Origin: GCA-2746795 sp964643965
GTDB lineage: Bacteria > Chloroflexota > Anaerolineae > Promineifilales > Promineifilaceae
DNA: 64,000 bases
Reading direction: 5' to 3'
Assembly (NCBI GenBank): GCA_964643965.1
Contig: CAZXVH010000001.1
Location: forward strand, 1-64,000
The notes below the pieces were generated by a model. That model made no database searches. It was not told the DNA's origin and was given only the letters and a program-made list of their open reading frames with translations. Shown in pieces: positions 8,164-17,318 of this stretch. Position 1 is the first letter of the stretch, and each line of letters starts with the position of its first letter. Position numbers and translations under genes: made by a program.

Positions 8164-11100
8164 TTAGTCGTCAGCCGTAAAACAGGGCCGGCCATGCAAA
8201 TATTGGCGGCATTCTTCTGGCGTCATGGCGCGGCGCTGCCGGGCGAGACCCCGCGCAAAGAGGGTCGTCAAGTCGTCGATTTCCTGGATAACGGCCGTTG
8301 TGTCGGCGCTGGAGGTGGCCAGAGAACGGCCGTCTGGACTGTAGGTGACGCCCAGGACAGATGACGTGTGATCTTGCAGCGTCCGCACCGCCTGGCCAGT
8401 GGCTGTGTTCCACAACTTGGTAGTGCGGTCATTGCTGGCTGTAGCCAGGCGGCTGCCATCCCGGTTAAAGCTGACGCCCAAGACCGGCCCCACATGCCCG
8501 GAAAAGATGCGGACCATCTCCCCCGTCTCTAAATCCCATAAGCGAGCCGTGCCGTCGTTGCTGGCGGTGGCCAGATAACGGCCGTTGTTGTCAAATGCCA
8601 CATCGTTGACCGAACGCTCATGCCCGACCAACGTTTGCCGCAGCGTTCCTGTTTCCAGGTTCCAAATGCGGGCGGCGCCGTCGGCAGCGGCCGTGGCCGC
8701 CCATACGCCATCCGGGCTGAAAATGGCTCGATTAACCACCACCCCTTCATGATCCAACCGTTGTACCACCGTGCTGCTCGCCACATCCCATAAACGTACC
8801 ACGCCATCGTCGCTGCTGGTGAGCAGCGACGCGCCATCCGGGGCAAACACCACGCTGTTGACCGCCGCCTGATGAATCAACAAGGGCAGGCGCACCGCCC
8901 CCGTTTCCAAATTCCAGAGGCGCACATTGTAATCCTCGCTGGCGGTGGCCAGCCATTCATCGTCTGGGCTAAAGGTCACGTCGTTGACCGGCTGGTTGTG
9001 ATCCGTAAACAGATGCAGGCTGGCCCCCGTTTGGACGTCCCACACCCGGGCCGTCTTGTCGCTGCTGGCGGTGGCGGCCAATGTGCCATCCCCGTTAAAA
9101 CGAATTTGGCGTACCGGTTCGGTATGCTCGGTGAGGATAATCTGGTCGAACTCCGGTTCGGCGTTCCACAAGCGGGCCAGGCCGCTTTGTCCACTGGTGG
9201 CCAACTGTTCACCATCTGGATTGAAGGCCAGGGCCAGGACGCCGCTGGCGTGGCCGGGCAGGGTATCAATGGCCTGGCCGCTGTCTACCCGCCATAATTT
9301 CACCGTGCCGTCCTCGCTGGCGGTGGCGATGACATCCCCATCAGGATGAAAAGCCACGTCGTTTACGGCCGCAGCATGACCGGACAATACATCCAGCAAA
9401 CGGCCGTTATCAATTTCCCACAGCCGCACCACATTCTCGCTGGCGGCGGCGATGATAGTGTCATCCAGGTTGTAAGCCAGCGCCTTGATGCGCCGCGCTT
9501 CCCCCTGTTCGTTTAAACCTTGCTCGATGGCGTTAAGCGACGCGCCGGTGGCGGCATTCCACAGGATGATACGGCCGTCCACGCCGCCGCTGGCAAATTG
9601 AGCGCCGGTGCTGTTAAAGGCCACGTCGATCACTTCGCCATTGTGGCCAAAGGAGAGGTAAGGGGATGTCCAGATTTCGGTATCCCATGCACGCACGGTG
9701 GCGTCTTCGTTGGCGGTGATAAGCTGCGAGCCATCGGGGCTGAGCGCCAGGGCGTTGATGTCGCCGTTGTCGCCGGTGCGCGTGGCAAGCAGGCGGCCCG
9801 TTTCCGCGTCCCACATGCGGATTAAGCCGGATTCGGCGGCGGAGTATAGCTGTGAGCCATCCTGAGAAAAGACAATGGCCTTGACCGGCTGCTGATGGCC
9901 GGTGAAGGTGAGATAGTTCTGGCCGGTGGTCGTGTCCCACAGTTTGACGGTATGGTCGGCGCTGGCGGTGGCTAAACGGGAGCCATCATGGTTGAAGGCA
10001 ACGGCCGTTACCGGGCCATCATGTCCGGAGAGGGTAAACTGAAGCTGGGAAGCGCGTAGGGTACGGTAAAGCGCATCTTCCGCTTCCGCTGAAGCTGTCT
10101 GGTCAATGGCATAGGTGGTGTGTACCGCTTCCAGGGCCAGCAGCAGCGCCAGTTGGGGCGCGTTTTCCAGGTTATCAGTGGCGGCGCGGGAGAGTTCCCG
10201 GGAGGTAGAGAGACGGAACTGGCGGTCGGCTTCGGCGGCGGAGGTGCGGGCCTCCGCCTCTCGGGTGGCGGCCAGGTCGGCATTGGAGAGCGCCTGCGCT
10301 TCACTGGCGGCAGCGATGTGCGCCGCTTCCAGGGCAATGGCTTCACTGGTGGCCGCCAGACTGGCGCTGCTCATGGCTTCGGCTTCGCGAGTGGCCGCCA
10401 AATGGGCGTTCGCCACTGCTTCCGTCTCATGCGTGGCGGCTAAGGCGGCATTGATGACGGCGGCAGACTCGCTGGTGGCTGCCAGGGCTGCATTTTCCGC
10501 CGCGATCAGGGCGTTGCTGCTGGCCCGTTGGCCGTTGATGGCGGCCCAGGCGCCGGCCAAAATAGCGATGATGGCTACGCCCGCCAGCGCCCAGGTGATG
10601 CGCTGCAAACGTTGGGCAATGGCGGCGTTTTCCCCGGCAAAACGGGCCTGTTCTTCGGCGCGTAACTGCTGCTCTTCGGCCCGCAGCCGTTCTGCTTTAG
10701 CCAGGGCGCGGGCCTGTTCCAATTGAGTGATATACGCCTGCGCTTTTTCTTCCTGCACCTTTTGTTCGGCCAGACGGCCGGCCTCGATGAAGGCTTCTTC
10801 CAGTTCTGTTTTGTCCAGATACTCATATGCTTCTTCTAATATCATGCCGCGCCAGAGGACGCTGGGATCATGTTCGCGCTGCGCCCATTCGGCGGCGGCT
10901 TCGGCCAGGCGGGCGCGGTGGCGGCGGGTGACGCGCTCTTCTTCCAGCCAGCCGATGAAGCGGGGCCAACTGTGTACCAGCGCTTCATGGGTCAGCTCGA
11001 TCTGGTCGTCGTCTGGGGTGTCGCCGCGGATGAGGCGGATCAGCCGGGCGTTGATCAGGCGGTCTAAGACGCTGTTGAGCCGTTCGGCCGATTCGTCGAT

Positions 11101-12369
11101 GTGGTAGAGAGTGACGCGGCGCACGCGCTGACGGGCAATTTCCAAACCGGGGCCGGCGTGGATGGTAGCCAGTAAGACCTGGCGGGCGATCTCACGGTCG
11201 GGCGGAGAGAGGTTGGTGTAGCAGGCGTTGGCATTGTTGGCGAGCGCCTGCCGCCCACCACCCAGTTCTTCATAAGCGGCCCAGGTGACGCGGTTGCGCT
11301 GCCGGTTTTCCCACAGTTTGAGCAGGGTGAATTGCAGCAAGGGCAGAGCGTTGGGTTCGCCCAGGATGTCGCGGATGAGTTCGGTGATCAGCCCTTCTTC
11401 AAAAGAAAGGCCGATGTTGGCGGCCGGTTTTTCGATGACTTCATGCAGTTGGGCGGCGTTCATGGGGCGGACGCGGATTTGGGCCTGTTCGTACGCTTTT
11501 TGGAAGGTGGCGATGCGCATGAGCTGGCTTTCGTAATCGGAGCGCATGGTGATGATGAGGGTGTGGCGACGGCCGTCTTGCTGGGTGAAGTTGAGCAGGT
11601 TATCGATGAAAATTTGCCGCGTTTCTTCATCCTGGCATAGGGTGAAGATCTCTTCAAACTGGTCGATGAGCAGGACAACGGGGCGGTCGTTTTGGGCATT
11701 GACCAGGTGGGTCAGATGATGAGGGTTTTCCCGGAATTTGGTGGTGGTTTCCTGCACCCATTGCGAACTGGGGGCGCCGTGGGGACGGAAGAGGCGGGCC
11801 AGGTTTTGCAGGGGATGAGAACCGGGCACGGTGCGGCTGTAGAGACGCCACTGGGCGCTGCCGGGCAGGGCCTCCGTTTGCAGGCGGGGGATGAGGCCGG
11901 CAAGCACAACTGAGGATTTACCGCTGCCCGAGGGACCGGTGACGGCGAGAAAACGGCCGTTTTCCAGCCGTGTGATCATCTCTTCAATCAGAGCGGTCCG
12001 GCCGTAGAAGATGCCCTGGTTTTGCATGGAAAAGGCGTCGAGACCCACATACGGGCAGAGGTCGTCGGGCAGGATGGGGGCGCGGTTGGGATCGTATTTA
12101 GCGAGGGCGCTGTCTGGAGCGGGCCGTCCTCTGTGGAACAGTTCGTTGGCCCAATAATCGAGCAGATTTTGGGCTTCGTGGCGTTCATTATCGCTTTGTA
12201 ACAGGACGCCAGTCGTTACGCCTTGTTGGATGAAGGTGGCTATTTCGTTCAGGTAGGTGGAAACGGCCGTTTCGTTTTGCTCATTTAAATTCCGCCGGGT
12301 CATCAGCAAAGTCTGATGTGCCGCTTTGAGCTGCGTGATAGAGTGGAACTGCATTGTGTTCTCGATCAT
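8164..12369 (-). CDS. nSTAND ATPase with transmembrane segment and 14 WD40 repeats
   Basis: 1401 residues. Residues 1-100 are a helical domain shared with the upstream paralogue. The nSTAND1-type NTPase follows: CPYVGLDAF and FYGR, Walker A GPSGSGKS at 145-152, Walker B VVLLIDQFEE near 235. A winged-helix/helical arm leads to a charged coiled coil, one membrane helix (ITWALAGVAIIAILAGAWAA), then an Ala-rich 11/12-residue periodic region (AALAATxEAxA). About fourteen WD40 repeats form the C-terminal half, enough for two seven-bladed propellers. STAND proteins are switches that oligomerise on ligand binding; the propellers should be the sensor. It is the last gene of the cluster, and its ATG overlaps the upstream stop as ATGA. 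The function, defence or signalling, is inferred. Confidence 0.88.
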   Translation of the reverse strand: MIENTMQFHSITQLKAAHQTLLMTRRNLNEQNETAVSTYLNEIATFIQQGVTTGVLLQSDNERHEAQNLLDYWANELFHRGRPAPDSALAKYDPNRAPILPDDLCPYVGLDAFSMQNQGIFYGRTALIEEMITRLENGRFLAVTGPSGSGKSSVVLAGLIPRLQTEALPGSAQWRLYSRTVPGSHPLQNLARLFRPHGAPSSQWVQETTTKFRENPHHLTHLVNAQNDRPVVLLIDQFEEIFTLCQDEETRQIFIDNLLNFTQQDGRRHTLIITMRSDYESQLMRIATFQKAYEQAQIRVRPMNAAQLHEVIEKPAANIGLSFEEGLITELIRDILGEPNALPLLQFTLLKLWENRQRNRVTWAAYEELGGGRQALANNANACYTNLSPPDREIARQVLLATIHAGPGLEIARQRVRRVTLYHIDESAERLNSVLDRLINARLIRLIRGDTPDDDQIELTHEALVHSWPRFIGWLEEERVTRRHRARLAEAAAEWAQREHDPSVLWRGMILEEAYEYLDKTELEEAFIEAGRLAEQKVQEEKAQAYITQLEQARALAKAERLRAEEQQLRAEEQARFAGENAAIAQRLQRITWALAGVAIIAILAGAWAAINGQRASSNALIAAENAALAATSESAAVINAALAATHETEAVANAHLAATREAEAMSSASLAATSEAIALEAAHIAAASEAQALSNADLAATREAEARTSAAEADRQFRLSTSRELSRAATDNLENAPQLALLLALEAVHTTYAIDQTASAEAEDALYRTLRASQLQFTLSGHDGPVTAVAFNHDGSRLATASADHTVKLWDTTTGQNYLTFTGHQQPVKAIVFSQDGSQLYSAAESGLIRMWDAETGRLLATRTGDNGDINALALSPDGSQLITANEDATVRAWDTEIWTSPYLSFGHNGEVIDVAFNSTGAQFASGGVDGRIILWNAATGASLNAIEQGLNEQGEARRIKALAYNLDDTIIAAASENVVRLWEIDNGRLLDVLSGHAAAVNDVAFHPDGDVIATASEDGTVKLWRVDSGQAIDTLPGHASGVLALAFNPDGEQLATSGQSGLARLWNAEPEFDQIILTEHTEPVRQIRFNGDGTLAATASSDKTARVWDVQTGASLHLFTDHNQPVNDVTFSPDDEWLATASEDYNVRLWNLETGAVRLPLLIHQAAVNSVVFAPDGASLLTSSDDGVVRLWDVASSTVVQRLDHEGVVVNRAIFSPDGVWAATAAADGAARIWNLETGTLRQTLVGHERSVNDVAFDNNGRYLATASNDGTARLWDLETGEMVRIFSGHVGPVLGVSFNRDGSRLATASNDRTTKLWNTATGQAVRTLQDHTSSVLGVTYSPDGRSLATSSADTTAVIQEIDDLTTLFARGLARQRRAMTPEECRQYLHGRPCFTADD

Positions 12370-15300
12370 GGTACGACATCATAAGCGCAGCGAAAACCAA
12401 CTGTGCTGTATAGTAGGTTTGGGCTTCTACTATCCCAGGTCGGGTTTAACAGCTGCCGACTGGTGGTTTGCACTTGTTCGGCCGGGCTGGTCCAGCCACC
12501 GCCGCGCACGATTTTTTCTCCACTATTTTCAGGGATAGGCGTTGTCCTATCGGTTTGGGTGGTAATGATACTGGATGTGTCATCGTTTGCCACCCATTCC
12601 CACATGCTGCCGGCCATGTTTAAGGCGCCAAAAGGACCGGCGCCTTCGGGATGGCTGTCGACGGGCTGCAAAACTTGTTGAATGTCCACGCGCACAAATC
12701 GTTGGTTAAACAGCGCCAATCTGTCATTGGGCGGGGGGACGTCGCCCCAGGGATAAAGACGGCCGTCCAGGCTGCGAGCGGCGTATTCCCATTCCGCTTC
12801 TGTGGGCAAACGGCCGCCGGCCCAGGCGCAGTAGTCGTTAGCGCCCGGCCAGGTGACCCAGTTGATGGGGTAGCTGCCGTAACCGGCGCTGGGTTCGTAA
12901 AAGCCAACATTATTGAGCAGCAAGGTGAAAGAGGTTTCGACGCCGGTGGCGGTGCAATCATATTGTCCGGCGCCGCATTTGTTTTTATAACCGCCAATGC
13001 TGTTTAAGAAATTGGCGAATTGCTGCACACTGACTTCAAATTGATCAATGTAATAATCAGGCAGGGTGACAGCCTGCCCCGGGAACTGGTTGGGATCTCC
13101 CGGGACAGCACCCATGAGAAATTCGCCGCCGGTGACGTAGAGCATGGGCATGCTATCTTTTTCTCGCAGAATTTTGGCGAGCAGCGCCGTTTCGTTGAAC
13201 TGGGCCACGAGATCGCTCTGGCTGGGGGTGGCGGTGGGCCGAGGATTGATGGGGGCGGCTTCTTCTGTAGCTCGCATCACGGCCGTGGCCGTGAGGGCCA
13301 GTTCCGCTTGAGCCGTGGATGTAGCCCGGCCGGCCTGGTTGGTGCCGGTGGCCTCCACTTGAATGCGGGTGGCGCTTTGGGCCTGGCTGGTGCCAATGGC
13401 CTCCGCCTGAAGCGTGGCCTCCGCTTCCTGGGCGCTGACGGTTCCCTGGGAAAACGCGGCTTCCTGGGTGCTTTTGATGATGAGCGCCTGGTTCTCTCGT
13501 TCGGTAGCCAGCAGGGTGGCCTGAGCATTGAGCGCTTCCTGGGTGCTTTGGGCGGCCAACTGTTGGTTTTCTAATTGGGCCACCAGGGCGTCGGCGGCCG
13601 CCTGGGTGATGGCCAATTCAGAGGCGCCGGCGGTGGCTTCTGCCTGGACAGCCACGGCGTTGGCGGCGTTGGCGCGGTTGGTACTCCAGAATATCGCCAA
13701 TACGCCCAGGATAGAGAGGACGGCTAAAATAGCCAGGGCCAGACTGAAGCGGCGGTCTCGTTTTCTGAGCCGCTCTTTTTCTATTTCTTCTCGCTCCCGT
13801 TCTTCCAGGCTGGCGGAAATAAAGGCCTTTTCTAAGGTGTTGAATTCTTCATATTGCTGGGCTTCAAGCAGGGCGGAACCCCGCAGCAGCAGCCCCGGAT
13901 CACGGCCGTTTTCAGTCCAATGTTCCGCTTGTGTGGTTAGACGTTGGCGCTGGCGCAGGCGCACGCGCTCTTTGTCCAGCCAGCCGACCAGCCGGGGCCA
14001 GTTACGCACCAGCGCTTCATGGGCCACTTCCAGTTGATCATCTTCTGGCGTTTCTCCTTCTGTGAGGCGGATGAGATGGGCGTCTACCCATTTTTGCAGC
14101 ACCCGGTCTACCCGGTCTTGGGCTTCGCCGGCCTGGTAGAGGACGTGGCGGCGCACCCGCGCCCGGGTCACTTCTAGCCCCTGGCTGGGCTGTACCAGGC
14201 GCAGCATGAGGCGGCGGCTGGTGATCTGTTCTTCCGGGATGAAGCTCTTGTACACTTCTTCAGCGGTGTTTTCCAGGGCGGCCATGACGCCGCCAATGCG
14301 CCGGTACACTTCCCAGGTGATGCGATTTTTTTCGCGATTGTCCCATAATTTGAGCAGGGCAAATTGCAGTAAGGGCAGGGCCGCCGGTTCGCCCAGGATT
14401 TCGCGGATGATGGCGTCTATTAATTCGTCGTCGAATTTCAGGCCGATGGGCAGCGCCGGTTTTTCGATGGCGTCACGCAGTTCGGCGGCATTCATGCTGG
14501 TGACGCGGGTTTCGCCGCGTTTGAAGAGGGCCTGTAAGGGGGGGATGGCGTCGAGGCGAATCTCGTAGTCGGTGCGCATGGTGAGGATGAGGCGGTGAGG
14601 AGCGCCGTCGGATTGGGCCAGGTGGAGCAGGTTGTTGAAGAAGGCGTCTCGTTCGCTTTCGTCCTGGCAGAGGGTGAAGGTTTCTTCAAATTGGTCGATG
14701 GTGAGAACGGCCGTTTCTGCATGAGCGGCGTCTACCATCCGGGTGAGGTGTTCAGGATCGTGACGCAATTTTCTGATATTTTCAATCGTCCATGAGGAGG
14801 CGTCTGCCAGGTCTGCTGGTTTCAGCAGCTCAACCAGGTGGGCCAACGGGGCCGCGCCGGGCACAAGCGGCGGATAATAATGCCAGGTCTCGCTACCCGG
14901 CAGGGCGCCGGCTTGTAGGCGGGGCAGCAGCCCGGCGAGAACCACGGAGGATTTGCCGCTGCCGGAAGGCCCGGTGACGGCGATCAGCCGGTGCACCAGC
15001 ACTTGATCCAGTAAATCTTTGATGAGCGCTTCTCGGCCAAAGAAGAAGGAGTTGTCGTTTAAGTGAAAGGCATCCAGGCCCACATAGGGACATTTGTCGT
15101 CGGGGATTTCTGGCTGCATCTCTGGCCTGAATTCGGCCAGCAATGTTTCTTCAGGGGCATCGATCTGAGCATGGTAAAGCTGGTTGTCCCAATAATCAAT
15201 GAGGTTTTGCACGGCCCAGCGGTCATTGTCGCTGTCCAGATACATGCCGCCCAGCTGCGCCCGCTGCATAAAGGTGAGGACATCGGCGAAAAACGAAGTG

Positions 15301-15416
15301 GAATCTTCTTCAAGACGTCGCCGTTGTAACAGTTCGCGATGCGTATCGCGGATGGAGGTGAGTGATAAGAATGGCTCGGGAGCCGGTTCGGACTTGGGCG
15401 TATCTGCTTTGCTCAT
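12366..15416 (-). CDS. nSTAND ATPase with transmembrane segment and FGE/SUMF sensor domain
   Basis: 1016 residues from the ATG at 15416, which overlaps the preceding stop as ATGA; the longer open frame to 15620 lies inside the upstream gene. Residues 15-85 match the N-terminal domain of the downstream paralogue. The NTPase shows CPYVGLDAF, FFFGRE, Walker A GPSGSGKS (149-156) and Walker B TAVLTIDQFEE (235-245). A membrane helix (FSLALAILAVLSILGVLAIF) and an Ala/Gln-rich periodic region follow. Residues from about 760 form a formylglycine-generating-enzyme-like (C-type-lectin) fold: GGEFLMG, PINWVTWPGANDYCAWAGGRLPTEAEWEYAAR, NMAGSMWEW and VRGGGW. The usual FGE catalytic cysteine pair is not evident, so this domain is probably a ligand sensor. 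Confidence 0.87.
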   Translation of the reverse strand: MSKADTPKSEPAPEPFLSLTSIRDTHRELLQRRRLEEDSTSFFADVLTFMQRAQLGGMYLDSDNDRWAVQNLIDYWDNQLYHAQIDAPEETLLAEFRPEMQPEIPDDKCPYVGLDAFHLNDNSFFFGREALIKDLLDQVLVHRLIAVTGPSGSGKSSVVLAGLLPRLQAGALPGSETWHYYPPLVPGAAPLAHLVELLKPADLADASSWTIENIRKLRHDPEHLTRMVDAAHAETAVLTIDQFEETFTLCQDESERDAFFNNLLHLAQSDGAPHRLILTMRTDYEIRLDAIPPLQALFKRGETRVTSMNAAELRDAIEKPALPIGLKFDDELIDAIIREILGEPAALPLLQFALLKLWDNREKNRITWEVYRRIGGVMAALENTAEEVYKSFIPEEQITSRRLMLRLVQPSQGLEVTRARVRRHVLYQAGEAQDRVDRVLQKWVDAHLIRLTEGETPEDDQLEVAHEALVRNWPRLVGWLDKERVRLRQRQRLTTQAEHWTENGRDPGLLLRGSALLEAQQYEEFNTLEKAFISASLEEREREEIEKERLRKRDRRFSLALAILAVLSILGVLAIFWSTNRANAANAVAVQAEATAGASELAITQAAADALVAQLENQQLAAQSTQEALNAQATLLATERENQALIIKSTQEAAFSQGTVSAQEAEATLQAEAIGTSQAQSATRIQVEATGTNQAGRATSTAQAELALTATAVMRATEEAAPINPRPTATPSQSDLVAQFNETALLAKILREKDSMPMLYVTGGEFLMGAVPGDPNQFPGQAVTLPDYYIDQFEVSVQQFANFLNSIGGYKNKCGAGQYDCTATGVETSFTLLLNNVGFYEPSAGYGSYPINWVTWPGANDYCAWAGGRLPTEAEWEYAARSLDGRLYPWGDVPPPNDRLALFNQRFVRVDIQQVLQPVDSHPEGAGPFGALNMAGSMWEWVANDDTSSIITTQTDRTTPIPENSGEKIVRGGGWTSPAEQVQTTSRQLLNPTWDSRSPNLLYSTVGFRCAYDVVP

Positions 15417-16771
15417 TTTATAGTCCCTAATAATAAATCTAATGATTCTCCGACTTTTTGCAGGTTGTGGCAGAGGGTTAATAGTTCCAGGTCTACCTGC
15501 CGAAAACGACGCCCGGTTTGGCTGCGAAGGCGGCGGAAGAGGCGACGCGCTTGAATAATAATGCCTTCGGCGATGGCGCTGGCCAGGGAGAGGATCACGT
15601 CGTTGATGTCCACAGCCCATTCATCGTCACACCCTTTGATGAGGTTGTGGGTCATCGGTTCTAGATCGTACCAGGCGTCTTCTAATTCTTCGATGCCGTT
15701 ATCCAGGGTGGCTTCGACGCGGCGCAGTTCGTCGTCGATGGCCTGCCAGGCGTTGTGTTCGCTGGTGAGCAGGCTGAGGCTGTTTTCTATGCCGCCTAAA
15801 GCGCCGGCGCCGGCTTTGATATGCGTCACCAATTCAAGTTCGGCGTTTAGATCTGAGGCGTCTATGCTCTGGCAAATGGCGGTGATGGCTTTTTCTAAAC
15901 TGTCCAGGCGCAGGGTATTGGCGGCCAGAATGAGTTGGGCATTGATGCGGGAGGGCTGGCGGTTGATGACGCGGTAGAGCAGGCGCACGGCTTTGTTGAG
16001 GGTATCGAGATCGTAATGAGCAACGGCCGTTTTTACTCCCACCTTCACATTTTCTAACTGTTGTAACCAACGGGCAGCTTCCGCAGCGAAGACCGTCTGG
16101 CGGGTTGTGCTCAACAGATCATCGAGTTTGACGGTGAGTTCTGGCTCGTTGAGGGCCAGGCTGTCCCAGGCCGATTCGTCGCCGGGCAGCCGTTTGCGAT
16201 CATTTTCAATGAGAAAGTAGCGGTTTTCTAACTCTTGGAATAGATCGTGAACCAGTTTGTAATCGTTCATGCGGTCGATCTGAGCGGAGGCTGCTTCAAA
16301 ATCCCGCTGAAAACTGATGACAGATTCCCGGGTTTCCGGCCGGCGTAAGAGTTGGAAGAGGGCCATGAAGCTGCGGTTGGCAACGGCCATGTCTGAAGTA
16401 GGGTGGGCTTCTGAAACCGCCAGGACGGTGAGGGCCGCCGGGGTGATGGCTTCTTCCCCCGCATCCAGAAGAACTTGTTCCCAGGTGAGGGCGGGGCGCT
16501 TTTCACGTAAAGAGGCGAGTAGAAGACGCAGGCGCTGCCGGCGGTGGAAATACTCGATGAGTTTGGCGACGCGGATGCTCAGGGGATCGCCAGGGCCGCC
16601 CAATTCGTCGAAGTTAACTTTGAGATCGACGCAGAGCAGATAGAAGTCGTTGAAGTTGAATAGGTCCATGATAACCTGACGCAGTTTGGCATGGCTGATC
16701 TGATTTGCCTCTGGTATCAGGTCGTTGTCTTCTGGCATTGAGCTTATATTGAACTGCGCCGACTTTTTCAT
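15413..16771 (-). CDS. EAD-domain adaptor protein with helical C-terminus
   Basis: 452 residues, no signal peptide. Residues 26-95 (HAKLRQVIMDLFNFNDFYLL, then LKVNFDELGG, LIEYFHRRQRLRLLLASL and EKRP) match the pattern of bacterial effector-associated, death-like adaptor domains that recruit effectors to STAND switches; the exact EAD class is uncertain. The remaining ~350 residues are predicted all-helical with no recognisable catalytic motif. Its stop overlaps the nSTAND-FGE start as ATGA, so the products are probably made in fixed ratio. Homotypic or heterotypic contact with the STAND N-terminal domains is the likely role. No nuclease, protease or TIR effector is visible in the cluster. Confidence 0.65.
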   Translation of the reverse strand: MKKSAQFNISSMPEDNDLIPEANQISHAKLRQVIMDLFNFNDFYLLCVDLKVNFDELGGPGDPLSIRVAKLIEYFHRRQRLRLLLASLREKRPALTWEQVLLDAGEEAITPAALTVLAVSEAHPTSDMAVANRSFMALFQLLRRPETRESVISFQRDFEAASAQIDRMNDYKLVHDLFQELENRYFLIENDRKRLPGDESAWDSLALNEPELTVKLDDLLSTTRQTVFAAEAARWLQQLENVKVGVKTAVAHYDLDTLNKAVRLLYRVINRQPSRINAQLILAANTLRLDSLEKAITAICQSIDASDLNAELELVTHIKAGAGALGGIENSLSLLTSEHNAWQAIDDELRRVEATLDNGIEELEDAWYDLEPMTHNLIKGCDDEWAVDINDVILSLASAIAEGIIIQARRLFRRLRSQTGRRFRQVDLELLTLCHNLQKVGESLDLLLGTIK

Positions 16772-16936
16772 GAGTGGGTTCCTACCCTGAAATTATAGGC
16801 GCAGTTGCAGGAAATGTAAATTTGGTACTCAAAAAACAAGAATTTTGCATCGAATTAACGCGAAAAAAGAAATTCGTGAAAAATTTTGTCAATTCGATGC
16901 CATAACCTTTTTTAGTTCTGGCTTATCCAGGTCAGA

Positions 16937-17215
16937 TTAAAGAAAAAAGTCTTTGAGGGCGGCGGAGATGTCGCCGATGATGCTGTGCCAGGGGGCGTCT
17001 GCATCTCGCACAATGATCATGTTTTGCCCGTCGAGGGTCAATTGGTCGATGCCCACGATGACGGCCAATGCCTGGGCGACAGGTGAGCCTTCTTCCATTT
17101 CTTCTGGCGAATGATAGGTTTCACGGCCGCCATCGGTGAGGCGCAGGTTGGTCTGCATAGCCATGGTGAGATCGTCGTCTTCTATTTCGGTTTGAATTTC
17201 TATGTATTCAGACAT
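16937..17215 (-). CDS. Nfu_N (NifU N-terminal-like) domain protein
   Basis: 92 residues. After an acidic N-terminus comes an Nfu_N pattern: LRLTDGG, EEMEEGSPVAQALAVI VGIDQLTLDGQNMIIV and WHSIIGDISAALKDFF. In longer proteins this domain precedes the CxxC iron-sulfur scaffold; here there is no cysteine at all, so it cannot hold a cluster itself. It is separated by 165 bp from the EAD gene on the same strand, so it may lead the STAND cluster or stand alone. I cannot assign a function. Confidence 0.6.
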   Translation of the reverse strand: MSEYIEIQTEIEDDDLTMAMQTNLRLTDGGRETYHSPEEMEEGSPVAQALAVIVGIDQLTLDGQNMIIVRDADAPWHSIIGDISAALKDFFL

Positions 17216-17259
17216 GGCGTGTCTCTTGCTAAGGAACGTGGATTAAACAACTCACAAAA

Positions 17260-17290
17260 AATTAGAAATTAGAAATTAGAAATTAGAAAT
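17260..17290. repeat. Heptamer tandem repeat (AATTAGA x4)
   Basis: Four perfect AATTAGA units plus a partial fifth, between the universal stress gene and the Nfu_N-like gene. The surrounding 100 bp otherwise shows nothing recognisable. Confidence 0.95.
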
Positions 17291-17318
17291 TGGTCGAGTA
17301 TCTACTCTCTGCTCTCAG

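Noticed and set aside
10115..10726. Ala/Ser-rich frame antisense to the WD40 STAND gene
   Set aside because: Mirror of the Ala-rich spacer repeats; no start signal.
12366..15416. Catalytic formylglycine-generating enzyme
   Set aside because: The domain is at the end of a STAND ATPase and I do not see the catalytic cysteine pair; a sensor role is more likely.
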